A stretch of DNA of 64,000 bases from contig NC_043741.1 of the NCBI RefSeq assembly GCF_004337985.1, positions 1,740,269-1,804,268 of the forward strand, in the 5' to 3' direction. The translations under genes and the position numbers were made by a program. This DNA is from Pyricularia pennisetigena. Taxonomy: Eukaryota > Ascomycota > Sordariomycetes > Magnaporthales > Pyriculariaceae. The notes beneath the pieces were generated by a model, which made no database searches, was not told where the DNA came from, and saw nothing but the letters and a program-made list of their open reading frames with translations. Positions 1-11,403 of the stretch are shown here, piece by piece (the stretch's first letter is position 1; each line of letters begins with the position of its first letter).

Positions 1-2047
1 ATTCCCGCTTCTCCAACCTAACTGACCTATGCATAAGGTATCCATGTAGATAATATGCCTCTTTTGCGTCCATCAATTTAAGTATGTTACGGCGACTCCA
101 TATGGGTCTAATTCTAGTTCTAGCACAATCTGCTGTTCTGAGGTAATTACTTTCGTACACATACTTTGGAGCCGAGCCCCGGACCCGGTTGTCATTTGCA
201 TCCGCGGAGCGTCCCAACAACCAGTTGCCAGGCAGTATAGCGGGGTAAAAGCACACCCCCCCAAAGGCTTCCCATCGATCAGGTGGACGGCTGTTATTTA
301 TGGAAGAACTTATTGATTGAGAAATTTCAGATCACACAATGTGGACGCATGTCGCCGCTATCCGTTTGGGCTCAGGTTCCTCCCATCCAGAAAACCTCCC
401 TAAGATAAGTAGGATAAGCCAAAATCTTAAAAAAAAAAAAAGTCCAGACAAGATAATCTGGGACGAAAAACGTCAGCCGCAACAGTTAATGACTTGGGCC
501 GGGTCAGCGCGAATGACGTCCTACGTCAGCTGGCAGATAGCTTGTGAGTTGAAGTGAGGCGCTTGGGTTAGAGGCGCAGGGGATGAACAGACAATGCACC
601 ACCCATTATGGAGCAAACTGCACTGTTTGCTGGGGTTTCTTCCTGCCCAGTCTTCACAGTGCGTCCTGCACATTCCTGACACAGACCAAGCTTGGGGGTG
701 GAAGCCAGCCCGGCGTGCCAGGGCCAGGAACGTTGCAGGTTGCCAGCCCAATTCATTCCTACCAGAATGGATGTCACAAGCATTCCCCACTGCCACACCT
801 GCCCGCATTGATTACGTCGGGTCGAGTCACCCACCCACCCCCAAATGGCTAATGTAATAGTACGGCGCTACTGGGACGGTGCCCACCTCCCACCTCCGGG
901 GGTAGCCAGGTACTTGTCCAGATGCCTGCGTGCTTATACCTTATCTTACTAGACCTTGTGGCTGTTTTGTCTCTCCCTCCCCTCATTGTACCAAGTGGTA
1001 CCTCCGGCAGGTACCTGACTCCTCCAAAGGGGGGCACCAGCCTTCTCTTAGTCTCGTCCCTGCCTACCTCCTTGCCTGCCTCCCGCCAGGTATCAATCTC
1101 TCTTCGTTACCCATCTCCCATAGAACCAACATTACAAGTCCCTCAGCTCACTGGCATCGTACCGTCATTTCGCTTCTTCATTCTTAGTGTTTTATAGATT
1201 TGAGAACTGCACATACCTACATACTTCCTCCCAAGAGAAACAAGATTCCAAACCGGGCTGCGCCTCTTTGGGATTCCTTATTGACTAACGACACTCCTTT
1301 GTTCTTAACGACTGGTGACTCGACCACCAATTAGTTGTACGCCCCGCTGCCACAAGCTAACCACGCCCCCATAGACCCAACAAAGTACCTACAACGACCC
1401 GGCGGCCTCGGCTGTTGTCCAGAAGCACTTACCTGCCTTTCCCGTCAATACTTTTTATTTTATATTTTTATTCTTCTTTCTAGCCTGCTATCTTTCTTTG
1501 TTTTGTTCACTGGAGAGTACGACTGGAGTTGCAGTCCGACAACCATTTTTTCCGTTAGTTGGGTAATTCCAACGATCGTCTTGTTGTCGGGTTCGCCAAC
1601 GTTGCTGCATCTGCCCAAAGTATACTTTGAGTTGTACCTGGCTGCCTTTGCAGCTTGCGTGCTGACTCGACTCGCTCAACTATCAGTCCCAGCAACGCGA
1701 AGCGCGTACGAACGCACGCACTTGCCGCTCAGAGAAAGACAGACCTGAATAGGAACAGTGATTCGTACGAGAACGATTGCTGGGAGTCAAAAGGCAGAAC
1801 GCCCAACTGCCTGTAATCGATAGAACGGGTCCTCATGCCTAGTATGGCTTTCCCCCCCTTCGCCCTCATGTACCCCTCCCGGTATCGGTGTCTTACCGTG
1901 CACTGTTACTGGGCGGCCCCAAATCATACTTGCTGACACAGTAGAACAGAGAAGGCAAAGAAGGATGCCAAAGAGCAAGGATCTATCGCCGCTACGGTGA
2001 AAAAGCATGCTGCTGGACAGTTCACGTACGTGATATAGTGACAAACC
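1..2047. other. Intergenic, no gene seen
   Basis: No open frame here has convincing protein character; the longest lack an ATG start or are low-complexity. The stretch contains paired GGTACCT-like elements around 991-1018 and pyrimidine-rich patches near 1440-1500. It lies upstream of the BCAS3-domain gene and could include its promoter. Confidence 0.6.
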
Positions 2048-2142
2048 NNNNNNNNNNNNNNNNNNNNNNNNNNNNNNNNNNNNNNNNNNNNNNNNNNNNN
2101 NNNNNNNNNNNNNNNNNNNNNNNNNNNNNNNNNNNNNNNNNN
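2048..2142. other. Assembly gap (95 N)
   Basis: A run of 95 N in the region upstream of the BCAS3-domain gene. Any upstream exon, 5' UTR intron or core promoter lying here is not visible. Confidence 0.99.
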
Positions 2143-2221
2143 AAGGCGAGGAGACGGATCTACGTTTGGTCCTGTGCATCAGGGGAAGGGCTTGCCTGAC
2201 AGCTGTCGAGTCACCACTGCG

Positions 2222-2509
2222 ATGGCTTTAGACACCAGGTCACCCGCTACGGTGATTGTCCTAGACTCACCTGCTGACTGGTGCACTGTAATAGGAACAG
2301 CGTCAGCAGTATGCCACCTAGAGTCTTTCACTCCGACGATTCCTCTTCGTCCGTCCAGTCCCCCGAGATCAAGCCTGTTACGACCCCGTCGTCAAACGGC
2401 AACCCCACCTCGCCTATGCTGGATGCCATTTCAAGCGCTTCTTTTGCTACAAGCAACACGCCGAGCATGGCGAACGAATGGACCAACTCAAGGGGTGTGG
2501 CCGGCATAG
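2222..2509 (+). promoter_or_regulatory. Possible overlapping upstream ORF ahead of the BCAS3-domain gene
   Basis: An ATG at 2222 opens a different reading frame that runs past the main ATG at 2311 and ends at 2509. If the mRNA starts upstream of 2222 and is not spliced across this ATG, scanning ribosomes would meet it first. A 5' UTR intron ending at one of the CAG sites at about 2299-2310 would remove it. The transcript start is unknown, so this is only a possibility. Confidence 0.3.
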
Positions 2510-5500
2510 CTGGCTCGCCAGGAAATCTCGTCAGTCTGATGGGCGAGTCGCCGCCGACCCAACCCTCATCTTACGAAGATACGAAGGGATGGGCATCTCC
2601 CCGCTCGTACTCTACAAACAACCATGCATCGGCATCGCCTCCATCTTCGCTGCCAACCAACCGACGCCCGATAAGCTATCACTTGGATGCTCAGTATCAG
2701 TCGTCGGAAGCTCCATCGTATCTGACGCCCGCTGGGATCCGCCGAAGCTCACTGCACTCGCACCATGCTCTGTCGAGAACCAGTCCTAATCCGCCGCTGC
2801 CCCATGAGCCTCAACCCCATTTTTACGGTATTACAGACCTCGGCTTTGACAATCAACCATCGCAACAGGGCATGAAGGCTGGTGACAGGGGTTACCACTT
2901 CGCCTTTGATAAGATCCCTACCTTTGCTGCAGACGGCGCTCCGGGCAGAAACCATGTTGTGACTGCTGGTTATGAAGGTGGCTTGGAAGTTTATTCGGTC
3001 GGGAAAAGGGGACTAGAGAGCCTCGCCAGTCTCAAGGGGCTTCGTGGAGGTGTTTTACAGGCTGCGATCTTGCCTTGGGCTACTGGCGGCGAGGGCCAGG
3101 ACCTGTCCCCGTTAGTCGCGCTCGTGATCCACGGGCCATTATTGGCACCCAGGTCCCCTGACATGGCAGCAGCTGCGACCGGCACCGGCCTGGGTGACGA
3201 GAGACAGGGCGGTACTGGCAAGTCCACGTCGCCCGTTGACTGCTATCAAACATCTGTCGAAGTCTACTCGCTCAAGACCAACAGAAGAGTGGCCACTCTT
3301 CTTGAAGCCCCAAAGATACCGATCACTGCGTCCGTCACGAGCGAGTTGTTCAGACCGCCTCCACCGTCAGGAGCTTTTCATATCAAGGCTGATGGTGGAA
3401 ATCTCGTGATATCTTCAGGAATCACGGGAGAGTCCTGGGTATACCGTTACGATGCAACCGACAACCAGGAGGTCGCTGCCAGGTTTTGCTGTGTTGGCAA
3501 GCTTTGGACTGCTCTACAACAGCCGCCAAAGGGAGATACTGTGCAAGATGCGGAACGTGGTCGCACATCAGCACAGAAGTCAAATGCCAGATCTCCGATC
3601 ATCGCCGTCAACGGACGATGGATCGCTTACTGCCCTGCGGCACCTTCATCTCAGATGTCTCTGAGAGCTAGCGTACCGGTGGCTATACAAGGAAGGGCAC
3701 CGGGCCTGGCGACCGTCACACCCCCTCAGCTGCCATCTGTCACTTCGGATGTGGATCTTCCTATTTCAGACAGCTTGGTGAACAAGATCATGCGAGATGC
3801 GACGCAAGAATTCATTCATGGTGCGAGATGGGTTGGCAAGCAGGGCTGGCAGGCTTTCAATACGTATTGGAAGGGGCCTCAGAACTCCATGCAAGGATCA
3901 CGATCGCCCCCTCTCAGCCCGCAATCATGGGCAAATGGCGCTTACAGCGGCAGGCCCGAGCCTTCCCAATTTCCACCAACACACGGTGCCGCAGCCCCAG
4001 CTGTTTCCAAAGAGCCCGGAATTATCTCAATCGTGGATGTCAGCGCCATGGGAAGCTCGGCCGCTGTTCATCCCCTTGCGACGTTCTCTCCACCCTTTGG
4101 CTGCAGCTTTCTCAGCTTCCATCCAACCGGATTGGCTCTGTTCACTGCCAGTAGCAAAGGTGACGTACAGACCGTCTGGGATTTGATGCGGGTTCAACAC
4201 ACGAAGAGCTCCCCGCTCCAACCTTCTGTTGGTAACGCCGCACAAAACGGTTCTCGGATTAGGCAAATCGCGCAGTTTTCCCGTTTGACTGTGGCGCGAA
4301 TCGTTGATGTGTCGTGGGCCAAGCCGCACGGACAACGTGCCGCTATGATTACGGAGCGGGGCACCGTACACCTGTTAGACATGCCTTCCACTGTTTTCAC
4401 ATGGCCGCCTCCGAGAAGACGTATACCGCCCCAAGACCCCAGCGTGACAGCGGCAGAGGGCAAGCATCCTGCGGTGTCGATGGCCACCAGCGCCTTCAGC
4501 ACCGCACTGGGCGTTGCGAGGCCCTTGATGACTCGGCCGCGACGGAGCAGTAGCACTACGCAACACTTGACGGGGTCGAGCCTTGTTGACCATGCGAGCC
4601 ACGGCGGCAAAGCCATCGTAGCAACAATCAGCAACTCGCTCGGAAAGACTGGAAGTGCCATCAGTCAACTCCGGCACACTGGTGAAAATCGTACGACGCT
4701 ACCGTTGTCTGCGGTGCCACCGTCAGCCGGCTGTGCGGTCTGGATCACTGGTCCAAGGAGCTCTTCGCTCTACGTTTTGGGTGACGGGCTGGTGCGTTCT
4801 TTTCCCAACAGGGCGCGCAATACGGCCTCAGGAACAGACAGGAACCGGACGCCCTGCTTGACAAGGCACAGGGACTACAAGCTACCTGGCCTTCCTGGCG
4901 ACAAGGTTTCCTTGGCTGTGAAACGGTACATTGATCCTGATGAGTACTTGGATCTCGTGGATGAGTCTCTCGAGACTGGTAACCACACTCTGGTCCTTGA
5001 CAATAATAGCCGTGGGTCTTCTCATAAACACGGGGCCGAGTCGTCTATACCAGAAGCAGAAATCGAGTCGAGCGCGCCCTACCAGCCTTTCCACACAGAT
5101 CGCCGTGTGGCGCTGTACAGTAACGAGCAGCCATATCAGTCCCACGGGGGCTCGTCTGTAGATCATTTATCAAATCTCCTGGTAGACACCAGCCTTGAAG
5201 AGAGGCCATCAGGCTCGATGAAGAGACGAAAGCAGGCGGCGGCGGTAGCGCAGCACAAAGAAGACACCGCGGCCAAGTCTCGGATGCAGACGACCCCATG
5301 GGTATTTGGTCAAACCCTGGCTGCAACGAGACTTGACACTGGCCACAACCAGGCATCAGATGAAGAGCTGTTGAACCCGAGCTTGGAGGAAACCCGGGCG
5401 CTCCCAGCATCGGCCATTGAGAGAGTTCTGGAGCATGGAGAAGGTGACAACCAGATAGTTATCACGACGCGTCGTAGGAGAGGTGGCGGGCGAGCTATCG

Positions 5501-5574
5501 ATGGTGAGGACGACGACGATGGGTTCTTCGAAGACGATTGCGAGGTTCTTGATTTTGCCGACCAGAGGGTTTAA
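2311..5574 (+). CDS. BCAS3-domain WD40-like protein
   Basis: Single-exon gene for a 1087-residue protein. The start is the ATG at 2311; the frame is open back to a GTG at 2281, but no earlier ATG exists in it. The first ~180 residues are Ser/Pro-rich low complexity. A beta-propeller-like part follows (HVVTAGYEGGLEVYSVGK near residue 210). At about 571-700 lies the BCAS3 signature, including FGCSFLSFHPTGLALFTAS, VWDLMRV and a closing FTWPPP. The C-terminus is acidic and ends EVLDFADQRV. Metazoan BCAS3 partners PHAF1 at the autophagic phagophore and binds phosphoinositides; a similar role in fungi is inference. The length is usual for fungal members. Downstream DPM2 is convergent with a 498-bp gap. 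Confidence 0.85.
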   Translation: MPPRVFHSDDSSSSVQSPEIKPVTTPSSNGNPTSPMLDAISSASFATSNTPSMANEWTNSRGVAGIAGSPGNLVSLMGESPPTQPSSYEDTKGWASPRSYSTNNHASASPPSSLPTNRRPISYHLDAQYQSSEAPSYLTPAGIRRSSLHSHHALSRTSPNPPLPHEPQPHFYGITDLGFDNQPSQQGMKAGDRGYHFAFDKIPTFAADGAPGRNHVVTAGYEGGLEVYSVGKRGLESLASLKGLRGGVLQAAILPWATGGEGQDLSPLVALVIHGPLLAPRSPDMAAAATGTGLGDERQGGTGKSTSPVDCYQTSVEVYSLKTNRRVATLLEAPKIPITASVTSELFRPPPPSGAFHIKADGGNLVISSGITGESWVYRYDATDNQEVAARFCCVGKLWTALQQPPKGDTVQDAERGRTSAQKSNARSPIIAVNGRWIAYCPAAPSSQMSLRASVPVAIQGRAPGLATVTPPQLPSVTSDVDLPISDSLVNKIMRDATQEFIHGARWVGKQGWQAFNTYWKGPQNSMQGSRSPPLSPQSWANGAYSGRPEPSQFPPTHGAAAPAVSKEPGIISIVDVSAMGSSAAVHPLATFSPPFGCSFLSFHPTGLALFTASSKGDVQTVWDLMRVQHTKSSPLQPSVGNAAQNGSRIRQIAQFSRLTVARIVDVSWAKPHGQRAAMITERGTVHLLDMPSTVFTWPPPRRRIPPQDPSVTAAEGKHPAVSMATSAFSTALGVARPLMTRPRRSSSTTQHLTGSSLVDHASHGGKAIVATISNSLGKTGSAISQLRHTGENRTTLPLSAVPPSAGCAVWITGPRSSSLYVLGDGLVRSFPNRARNTASGTDRNRTPCLTRHRDYKLPGLPGDKVSLAVKRYIDPDEYLDLVDESLETGNHTLVLDNNSRGSSHKHGAESSIPEAEIESSAPYQPFHTDRRVALYSNEQPYQSHGGSSVDHLSNLLVDTSLEERPSGSMKRRKQAAAVAQHKEDTAAKSRMQTTPWVFGQTLAATRLDTGHNQASDEELLNPSLEETRALPASAIERVLEHGEGDNQIVITTRRRRGGGRAIDGEDDDDGFFEDDCEVLDFADQRV

Positions 5575-6072
5575 GGGTCAAAGCTGGTTTTTTAGGGGAG
5601 GACGACTTTACTCGGAAAGCTCTTTTTGGACTGCTAGTTCTAGAACGAACCAGGGTTAGACTTGGATCCCCACTCAGTTGATTTAAGTCTGTGCAGCCGG
5701 CTCCGGCTTGAGGTGCCATTATGGATACATTGGTTTGTATGTAGAATCAGGGCTGCTGCGGTGGAGTGGGTGAGCTGCTTGCAATTGATGCGAACCATAG
5801 AATATTCTTCCTGGGAACCATTTGTAAGATCCAAGTCACAGTATGGATTACTTTGGAATGTCATTATGGCAGTCTTTTGGTATCAAATTCCGCTAAGCAC
5901 GCCATGTATGTTCTGAAGATGAAACCATGTTCCAGGGCGAGACTCGAGAGTTTAGGTAACACGGCAAGAATATCTGCTCAACAACCCCTGTGTGGTTGGT
6001 AACTTTTGATAAAGTTTGGCACATCGCTCTACTACTGCTCTCCCTGATTTAAGAGCACCATGCGGCGGCCGC
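5575..6072. other. Convergent intergenic region (BCAS3-domain gene / dpm2)
   Basis: 498 bp between two 3' ends. It presumably holds both 3' UTRs and polyadenylation sites. Small open frames are present, but none has recognisable content. Confidence 0.6.
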
Positions 6073-6638
6073 CTAAGCCTTCTTCTTGGCCGCGGCGGCC
6101 TTTGCCTTTGCAGCCTTCTTCCTGTTGCTCCTGATCATGACCACACTGAGGAAGGAGCCGACGACGGCGGAGCCGAGAAGAACGAGGATGACCGGGATGC
6201 GAATAGCCCATACGCGGGGCGGGAACAGGTTCTGAAGAGGGTGGTCCGAGTCGACAAAGGGCTATTGGGAGGGCGTTGGGTCAGGGTTAGTGAGGTTTTT
6301 TTTTCTTTTTTTTTTGTTGTTGGATTTATGCTCTTTTTGTCACAGAAAGAATAAAAAAGATAGCAAGCGCAGCGGGCTGGTAAGGATTGGTGATCTCCCA
6401 ATCCCCCCTTAACCATTGCGGCCTCGCGGGGGTTGCGCATCTTGCAACGTACCATGAGGAGCGCCCAGATCGTGTAGTAGAGGAAGACGAAGGAGGCAGC
6501 CACGAGCATGGCGAGGCCGACGAGTTTGTCGAGCTGCAAGGAGTAGTTAGCGGGATTCAATAGAGATGATCAGATTGGAGAGAGGCAGAAGGGGAGGAGA
6601 GCGTGCGAAAAGGGTGGTGGATGCCATTTGTTTACCAT
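6073..6638 (-). CDS. dpm2: Dolichol phosphate-mannose synthase regulatory subunit DPM2
   Basis: Exons on the minus strand are 6638-6636 (ATG only), 6533-6453 and 6261-6073, giving 90 residues. DPM2 is a small ER-membrane subunit that stabilises the dolichol-phosphate-mannose synthase catalytic subunit, supplying mannose for GPI anchors and N- and O-glycosylation. Two hydrophobic spans are visible: one near residues 4-27 containing VGLAMLVAASFVFLYYTIW, and one near 45-70 containing IPVILVLLGSAVVGSFLSVV. A Lys/Ala-rich cytosolic tail ends in KKKA. Length and topology match the family (human about 84 residues). The donor GTAAAC directly follows the ATG and the acceptor TTGCAG precedes LDKLVGL; intron 2 has donor GTACGT. 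The gene is divergent from cwc22. Confidence 0.87.
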
Positions 6639-7357
6639 CGTCGCAAGATTTCAGATCGAATCGAAAACTGCAGGTCGAGGGGTTGACGTGTATGTGGTGG
6701 TTTGGAAACTGCCCTCGACTCTGTTTGGCCAAGCGAGAGTATTGTAAGGGTGTTCCGTCGTCAAGTATCCGGTCGAAATACAAAGCCTCGTGCGTAGATT
6801 GGTTACAGCGGGGTGCTCCTCCAAAGTTGGAGTTTTTTCGACGCTGCCTCTTTGCGCAACGGCGGAACTCGACAAAGAAGCACGTCGCGTCGAATCTATT
6901 CTCCTATTTCCAAGTGCAAGCTGTCGTTCAGGGGTCCACAGTGCTTTCGGCCGCTGCAGCCCATACCCTTGCAAACGAAAGCCCCACTATTCCAGCCACT
7001 CATCGACCTCCTGCTTGCTCATGCCTGTTTGACGAGCGGATGGGTGGGTCGCCCTTTTTTTTTCTAGGCTGGGTTGTATCCAACGTAATTAGTAGCTTCC
7101 CCCAAGTCGCGCCTTATTGCTTGCTTGAGTGGACGTACGTTTTCCGAGCCGTGCGTTGTGGCAGAGCTCAGGTCAAGTTGGGTACCTCAGCCTGGTCACT
7201 AAATAATATTTTTTTTTTCTTTTTCCCATCGTCATCACGGCTGCCGGCGCCTTGGGATTCAGCGTGCTGGGTTACTGGTTGGACAAAGCTTGCGCCCTCT
7301 CAATCGCCATCGCCGAACGACATATTCCACACGACGCGGTAAAACCCAATCACGACC
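6639..7357. promoter_or_regulatory. Divergent promoter region dpm2 / cwc22
   Basis: 719 bp separates the two start codons. It must hold both 5' UTRs and promoters. A pyrimidine-rich patch lies at about 7203-7230, 130 bp ahead of the cwc22 ATG. No TATA box or named factor site is assigned. Confidence 0.5.
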
Positions 7358-10301
7358 ATGTCGTCACCAGATGCGCGAGATGCACGCAGCCCGTCGCCGA
7401 GGCCTCGGTCGCCCTCACCTGCGGCGCGTTCTCGGTCTTGGTCTCGGTCTCGGCACGAATCTCCATCACGGTCGCCGGCGCCAATGAGGGAAAGACGCGA
7501 GGAGGACGGAAACGAGCAGAGGTCGCCGAGACAGATTGCACACCACCCACGATCACCGCGCGGCAACGACCGTCGGGCCGAGCCCAGGAGACGAGATGCA
7601 GGCGGTGGCGGCGGCGGCGGCGGCGGTGGCGACAAGTACCGGCCGGGCAAAGCCAGGAAGCAGCGGTCGCCTCCGCCGGTCGCTACTGAGGAGCAGAAAC
7701 AGGCAGCTGCCAAGGCAGAGTACGAGAGGCTGCTAACTGCCCGGTCGGGAGGGACGTACGTGCCGCCGGCGCGGCTGCGGGCGCTGCAGGCGCAAATCAC
7801 GGACAAGACCTCGACGGCGTACCAACGTATGGCATGGGACGCGCTCAAGAAGAGCATAAACGGCCTGATCAACAAGGTCAACGTCAGCAATATCAAGCCC
7901 CTCGTGCCGGAACTTTTCAACGAGAACCTCGTTCGCGGTCGCGGGCTCTTTTGCCAGAGCGCCATCAAGGCTCAGGCTGCAAGTTTGCCCTTCACGCCCA
8001 TCTACGCCGCCTTGGTGGCCGTGGTCAACACGAAGCTGCCGCAGGTGGGCGAGCTGCTGCTGCGCAGACTGGTGCTGCGGTTTAGAAAGGCCTTTAGGCG
8101 CAACGACAAGGCCGTCTGCCTCTCGGCCACGACCTTTGTCGCGCACCTCGTCAACCAGCAGGTCGCGCACGAAATGGTGGCAGGCCAGATGCTGCTGCTC
8201 CTGCTCAACAAGCCCACCGACGACAGTGTCGAGATCGCCGTCGGCTTGACCCGTGAAGTTGGCCAGTTCCTCGAGGAGATGAATGCTGCCATCGCCAACG
8301 TCGTCTTTGACCGATTCCGCGACATCCTCCACGAGGCCGACATTGCCAAGCGCACCCAGTACATGATTGAAGTGCTCTTCCAGACACGCAAGGACCGCTT
8401 CAAGGACAACCCCGCCATCCGGGATGAGCTTGATCTCGTCGAGGAGGACGACCAGATCAAGCACTTTGTGGAGCTCGACGGTGATCTCGATGCCCAAGAC
8501 GGGCTCAACATCTTCAAGTTTGACCCAGAATATGAGGAGAACGAGGAAAAGTACAAGAAGCTCAAGGCGGAGATTCTTGGCGAAGGCTCCGACTATGAGG
8601 ACGACAGCGACGACGAGGGCTCGGACTCGAGTGACGAAGAACCCGAGGCTGCAGAGCAGAAGGCCATGGACATCCAGGACCGAAGTAATGCCGACCTGGT
8701 TGCTCTCCGGAGAACAATCTGTATGTTTCTGGCCGCTATCATCTTTCTGGTTGTTGTTTCATGCCAAGTGCCGCTAACACATTGACTGCTACTAGATCTT
8801 ACCCTCATGTCGAGTATGGACCCGGAAGAGGCTGTCCATAAATTGATGAAGATAAACTTGTAAGCCACACTCATCTAGATGCTGTCCGCTATCTATCCAT
8901 CATGTTTGATACGATCATTCCCACGTGTGGCCAAGACTAACCTGACTGACATACAACAGACCTCAGGGGCTAGAGGGCGAGTTGCCATCCCTTATAGTCG
9001 AATCATGCGCCCAGGAGCGCACCTACTCAAAGTTCTACGGCGCCATCGGCGAGCGACTTGCCAAGATCAACCGTCTGTGGACGGATTTGTTTGAGAAGTC
9101 TTTTGAACATTACTACACAAGCATCCACCGGTACGAGACCAACAGGCTCCGCAATATTGCTCGGTTCTTTGGCCACATGTTCAGTTCGGATGCCATCGGC
9201 TGGCATTGTCTGTCTGTCATCCATCTCAATGAGGAGGAGACGACTGCAGCCAGCCGTATTTTCATCAAGATCCTATTCCAGGAGATTTCCGAGGCTATGG
9301 GAATGACCAAACTGCATGCTCGCACCAAGGACGCAGCACTCCAGCCCTACATGGAGGGACTGTTCCCGCGCGACACGGCCCGCAACATCCGCTTCTCCAT
9401 CAACTACTTCACTAGTATCGGCATGGGTGTGCTCACCGAGGACTCGCGCGAGTTCCTCCAAAATATGCCGAAGCCGGCCCTGCCCGCTCCTCCTCCCGAT
9501 TCGGATTCGGAATCTTCGTCAAGCTATTCATCCTACACAGGCTCGTCATACTCTCGCTCACGATCGCCGTCACCAAGAAGACGTTCTTACTCTCGCTCTC
9601 GCTCCCGCTCCCGCTCCCGCTCCCGCTCCCGCTCCCGCTCTGTTACTCCCCGTCGGACCACTAGCAACGGCCGCATCAACGCGCGCGTGCCATCCAGATC
9701 CGTTTCGAGATCGCTCTCGCGCTCTCGCAGCCCTGCGCCGACAAGGGGACGCTCATATACCCGATCAGTCAGCCGTTCACGTTCGCGCTCACGCTCTTAC
9801 TCTCGATCCGTCACACGCTCGCCGACCTCACCGCAGCAGCGAGGTAGGCAGCGTTCCTACACCCCATCCGACCGCAGTCTCAGCCGTGGCCGCAGTCGGA
9901 GCTACAGCCGTAGCAGGAGCCCCCGCGGCAGGTCGTACACTAGGTCGCCTGATCGCGGTGGGCCGCATGGTACTGCCGCGCCAAGGTCGGCCGTGCCGCC
10001 TCGTAGGGCAAGGTCGGTCGACAACCGGTCGCCGCTTTCCAGGTCGCCATCTAGGTCGAGGTTCCCGACACCTCGTCGTCGGCGAGACTCGCCCAGCCGC
10101 AGCCCCGTCAGAGACAGGGAAGGTGGTGGCAGAACTAGCGCTGCAGCTGGCGGCAACTCGGAGCCCAGAAGAGGCCGGAGTTATTCCCGTTCCCCGTCCA
10201 GGTCCAGATCGCCCTCACCCGCTCCGTCGCGGCGAAGGAGGAGAGATAGCTCTTCGGACGCAAGCGCGCCGAGGAAAAGGCGTCGGGAGAGCTCGAGATG
10301 A
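7358..10301 (+). CDS. cwc22: Pre-mRNA-splicing factor Cwc22 (MIF4G + MA3, RS-rich)
   Basis: Exons are 7358-8720, 8796-8859 and 8960-10301, giving 922 residues. Cwc22 is a spliceosome component that brings eIF4AIII to pre-mRNA so that exon-junction complexes can be laid down. The order is an Arg/Ser-rich N-terminus with a Gly10 run (1-110), the MIF4G domain (about 150-355, containing NVSNIKPLVPELFNENLVRG), an acidic linker (GSDYEDDSDDEGSDSSDEE), the MA3 domain (about 450-570, LRRTIYLTLMSSMDPEEA ... ESCAQERTYSKFYG), and a long RS-repeat tail from about 655. Introns of 75 and 100 nt fall inside the MA3 domain with GTATGT and GTAAGC donors. The RS tail is much longer than in yeast and resembles animal Cwc22. 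Confidence 0.93.
9591..9638 (+). repeat. Coding hexanucleotide repeat (TCTCGC/TCCCGC)8
   Basis: Eight tandem hexamers, two TCTCGC followed by six TCCCGC, inside the last cwc22 exon. They encode an uninterrupted Arg-Ser dipeptide run. The unit is a multiple of three, so changes in copy number would keep the frame. Confidence 0.95.
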
Positions 10302-11403
10302 AAAGGCGTATCGGGACCATTGCAGGGGGGGGTCTATCTGTAAAGGTTAGCTTATCAGGATTCGGATGTACAAAAACAAAACAAAAACATGGAATCGAAT
10401 TTCTCATTAGCCGCAAGTTTAAGTTTTTTTTTTTTTTTTTTCTAAACTGATTGGGCGGTAGGCGTTATCAAACGAGGCTAGCTTTACAAGGGAACGCTGT
10501 GTTTTCCTATTTTGGGCGAGTAAAATCAAGATTGACCACATGGATTACTGCAATTTGTCTTCCTCGTAGAGTCATTTGTTTCTGACTTGGTGACATATGC
10601 CATGGGCCGGCCAAGTTGTTATCAGATTTTCATCTTGGTGACGTGAACAAAGGCTTGGCTGACATGTGGTACATTTGCCCGAGTATCATTGATCTGCAAT
10701 CAACAAGGTCTTATCGCAACCACCATAACATGTATCATGATAATATAGTCCCACTTGGGTCCAGATTCATTTCATACCAACTGACTAGGCCTTATCATCC
10801 ACAAATATCTATGTGGTTTTAAGCTTTTAGCAAGTCACGGTTCGATCACAATAGTAGCAGACATGAGTGACAAAACACATAGTTTGAGTGGGTAACTTCT
10901 GGTATTTCTTGACACTTTCTAAGTCAGGGTAGTATCTGATACACATGAAGCGAGCTGGGCTATGCTCATAATCTCGTCAGAAGAAAAAAAGACAAAGAAA
11001 AAAACTGTAAAATCAAGACGTGCTGCTGCTGGCGTTCAGTGCAATTGGGGAGACGATTCCAAAAATTCCGATCCCTCGACATTGCCCTTCGCAATATAAA
11101 TCCAAGAAAGTTCGGTCATGTGGGGGGGTTTTTTTTGTACCTGTATGGTTTATGCCGTTTGACCGGCGTACACCAACAGACGAAAGAGAAGGTAGAGTAG
11201 GTAGAGTAGAGATTTGGGGGTATGAGTTTGAACACAGTTTTAACAAATAAGTATGGGAAAAGAAGCACATTTGTCCCACTGGAACGGTGTACTCCCCAAA
11301 AAGCCAGCAGCTTGATTTTCCAACGTCCTTTTTTTGGAATGAAAAAAAGAGAAATATGATAGCCCAACTACCATTGGTGCTGGCGGACAGAGATTACTGT
11401 CTG
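10302..11403. other. Convergent intergenic region (cwc22 / ran1-like kinase)
   Basis: 1.1 kb between two 3' ends, AT-richer than the flanking genes, with poly-T at about 10425-10441. No coding signal seen; probably 3' UTRs and terminators. Confidence 0.6.

Noticed and set aside
7733..8497. 254-codon minus-strand ORF over cwc22
   Set aside because: Antisense of the MIF4G region; the plus frame has clear domain conservation.
9316..10350. 344-codon alternate-frame ORF in the RS tail of cwc22
   Set aside because: Low-complexity shadow of the RS codons in another frame.
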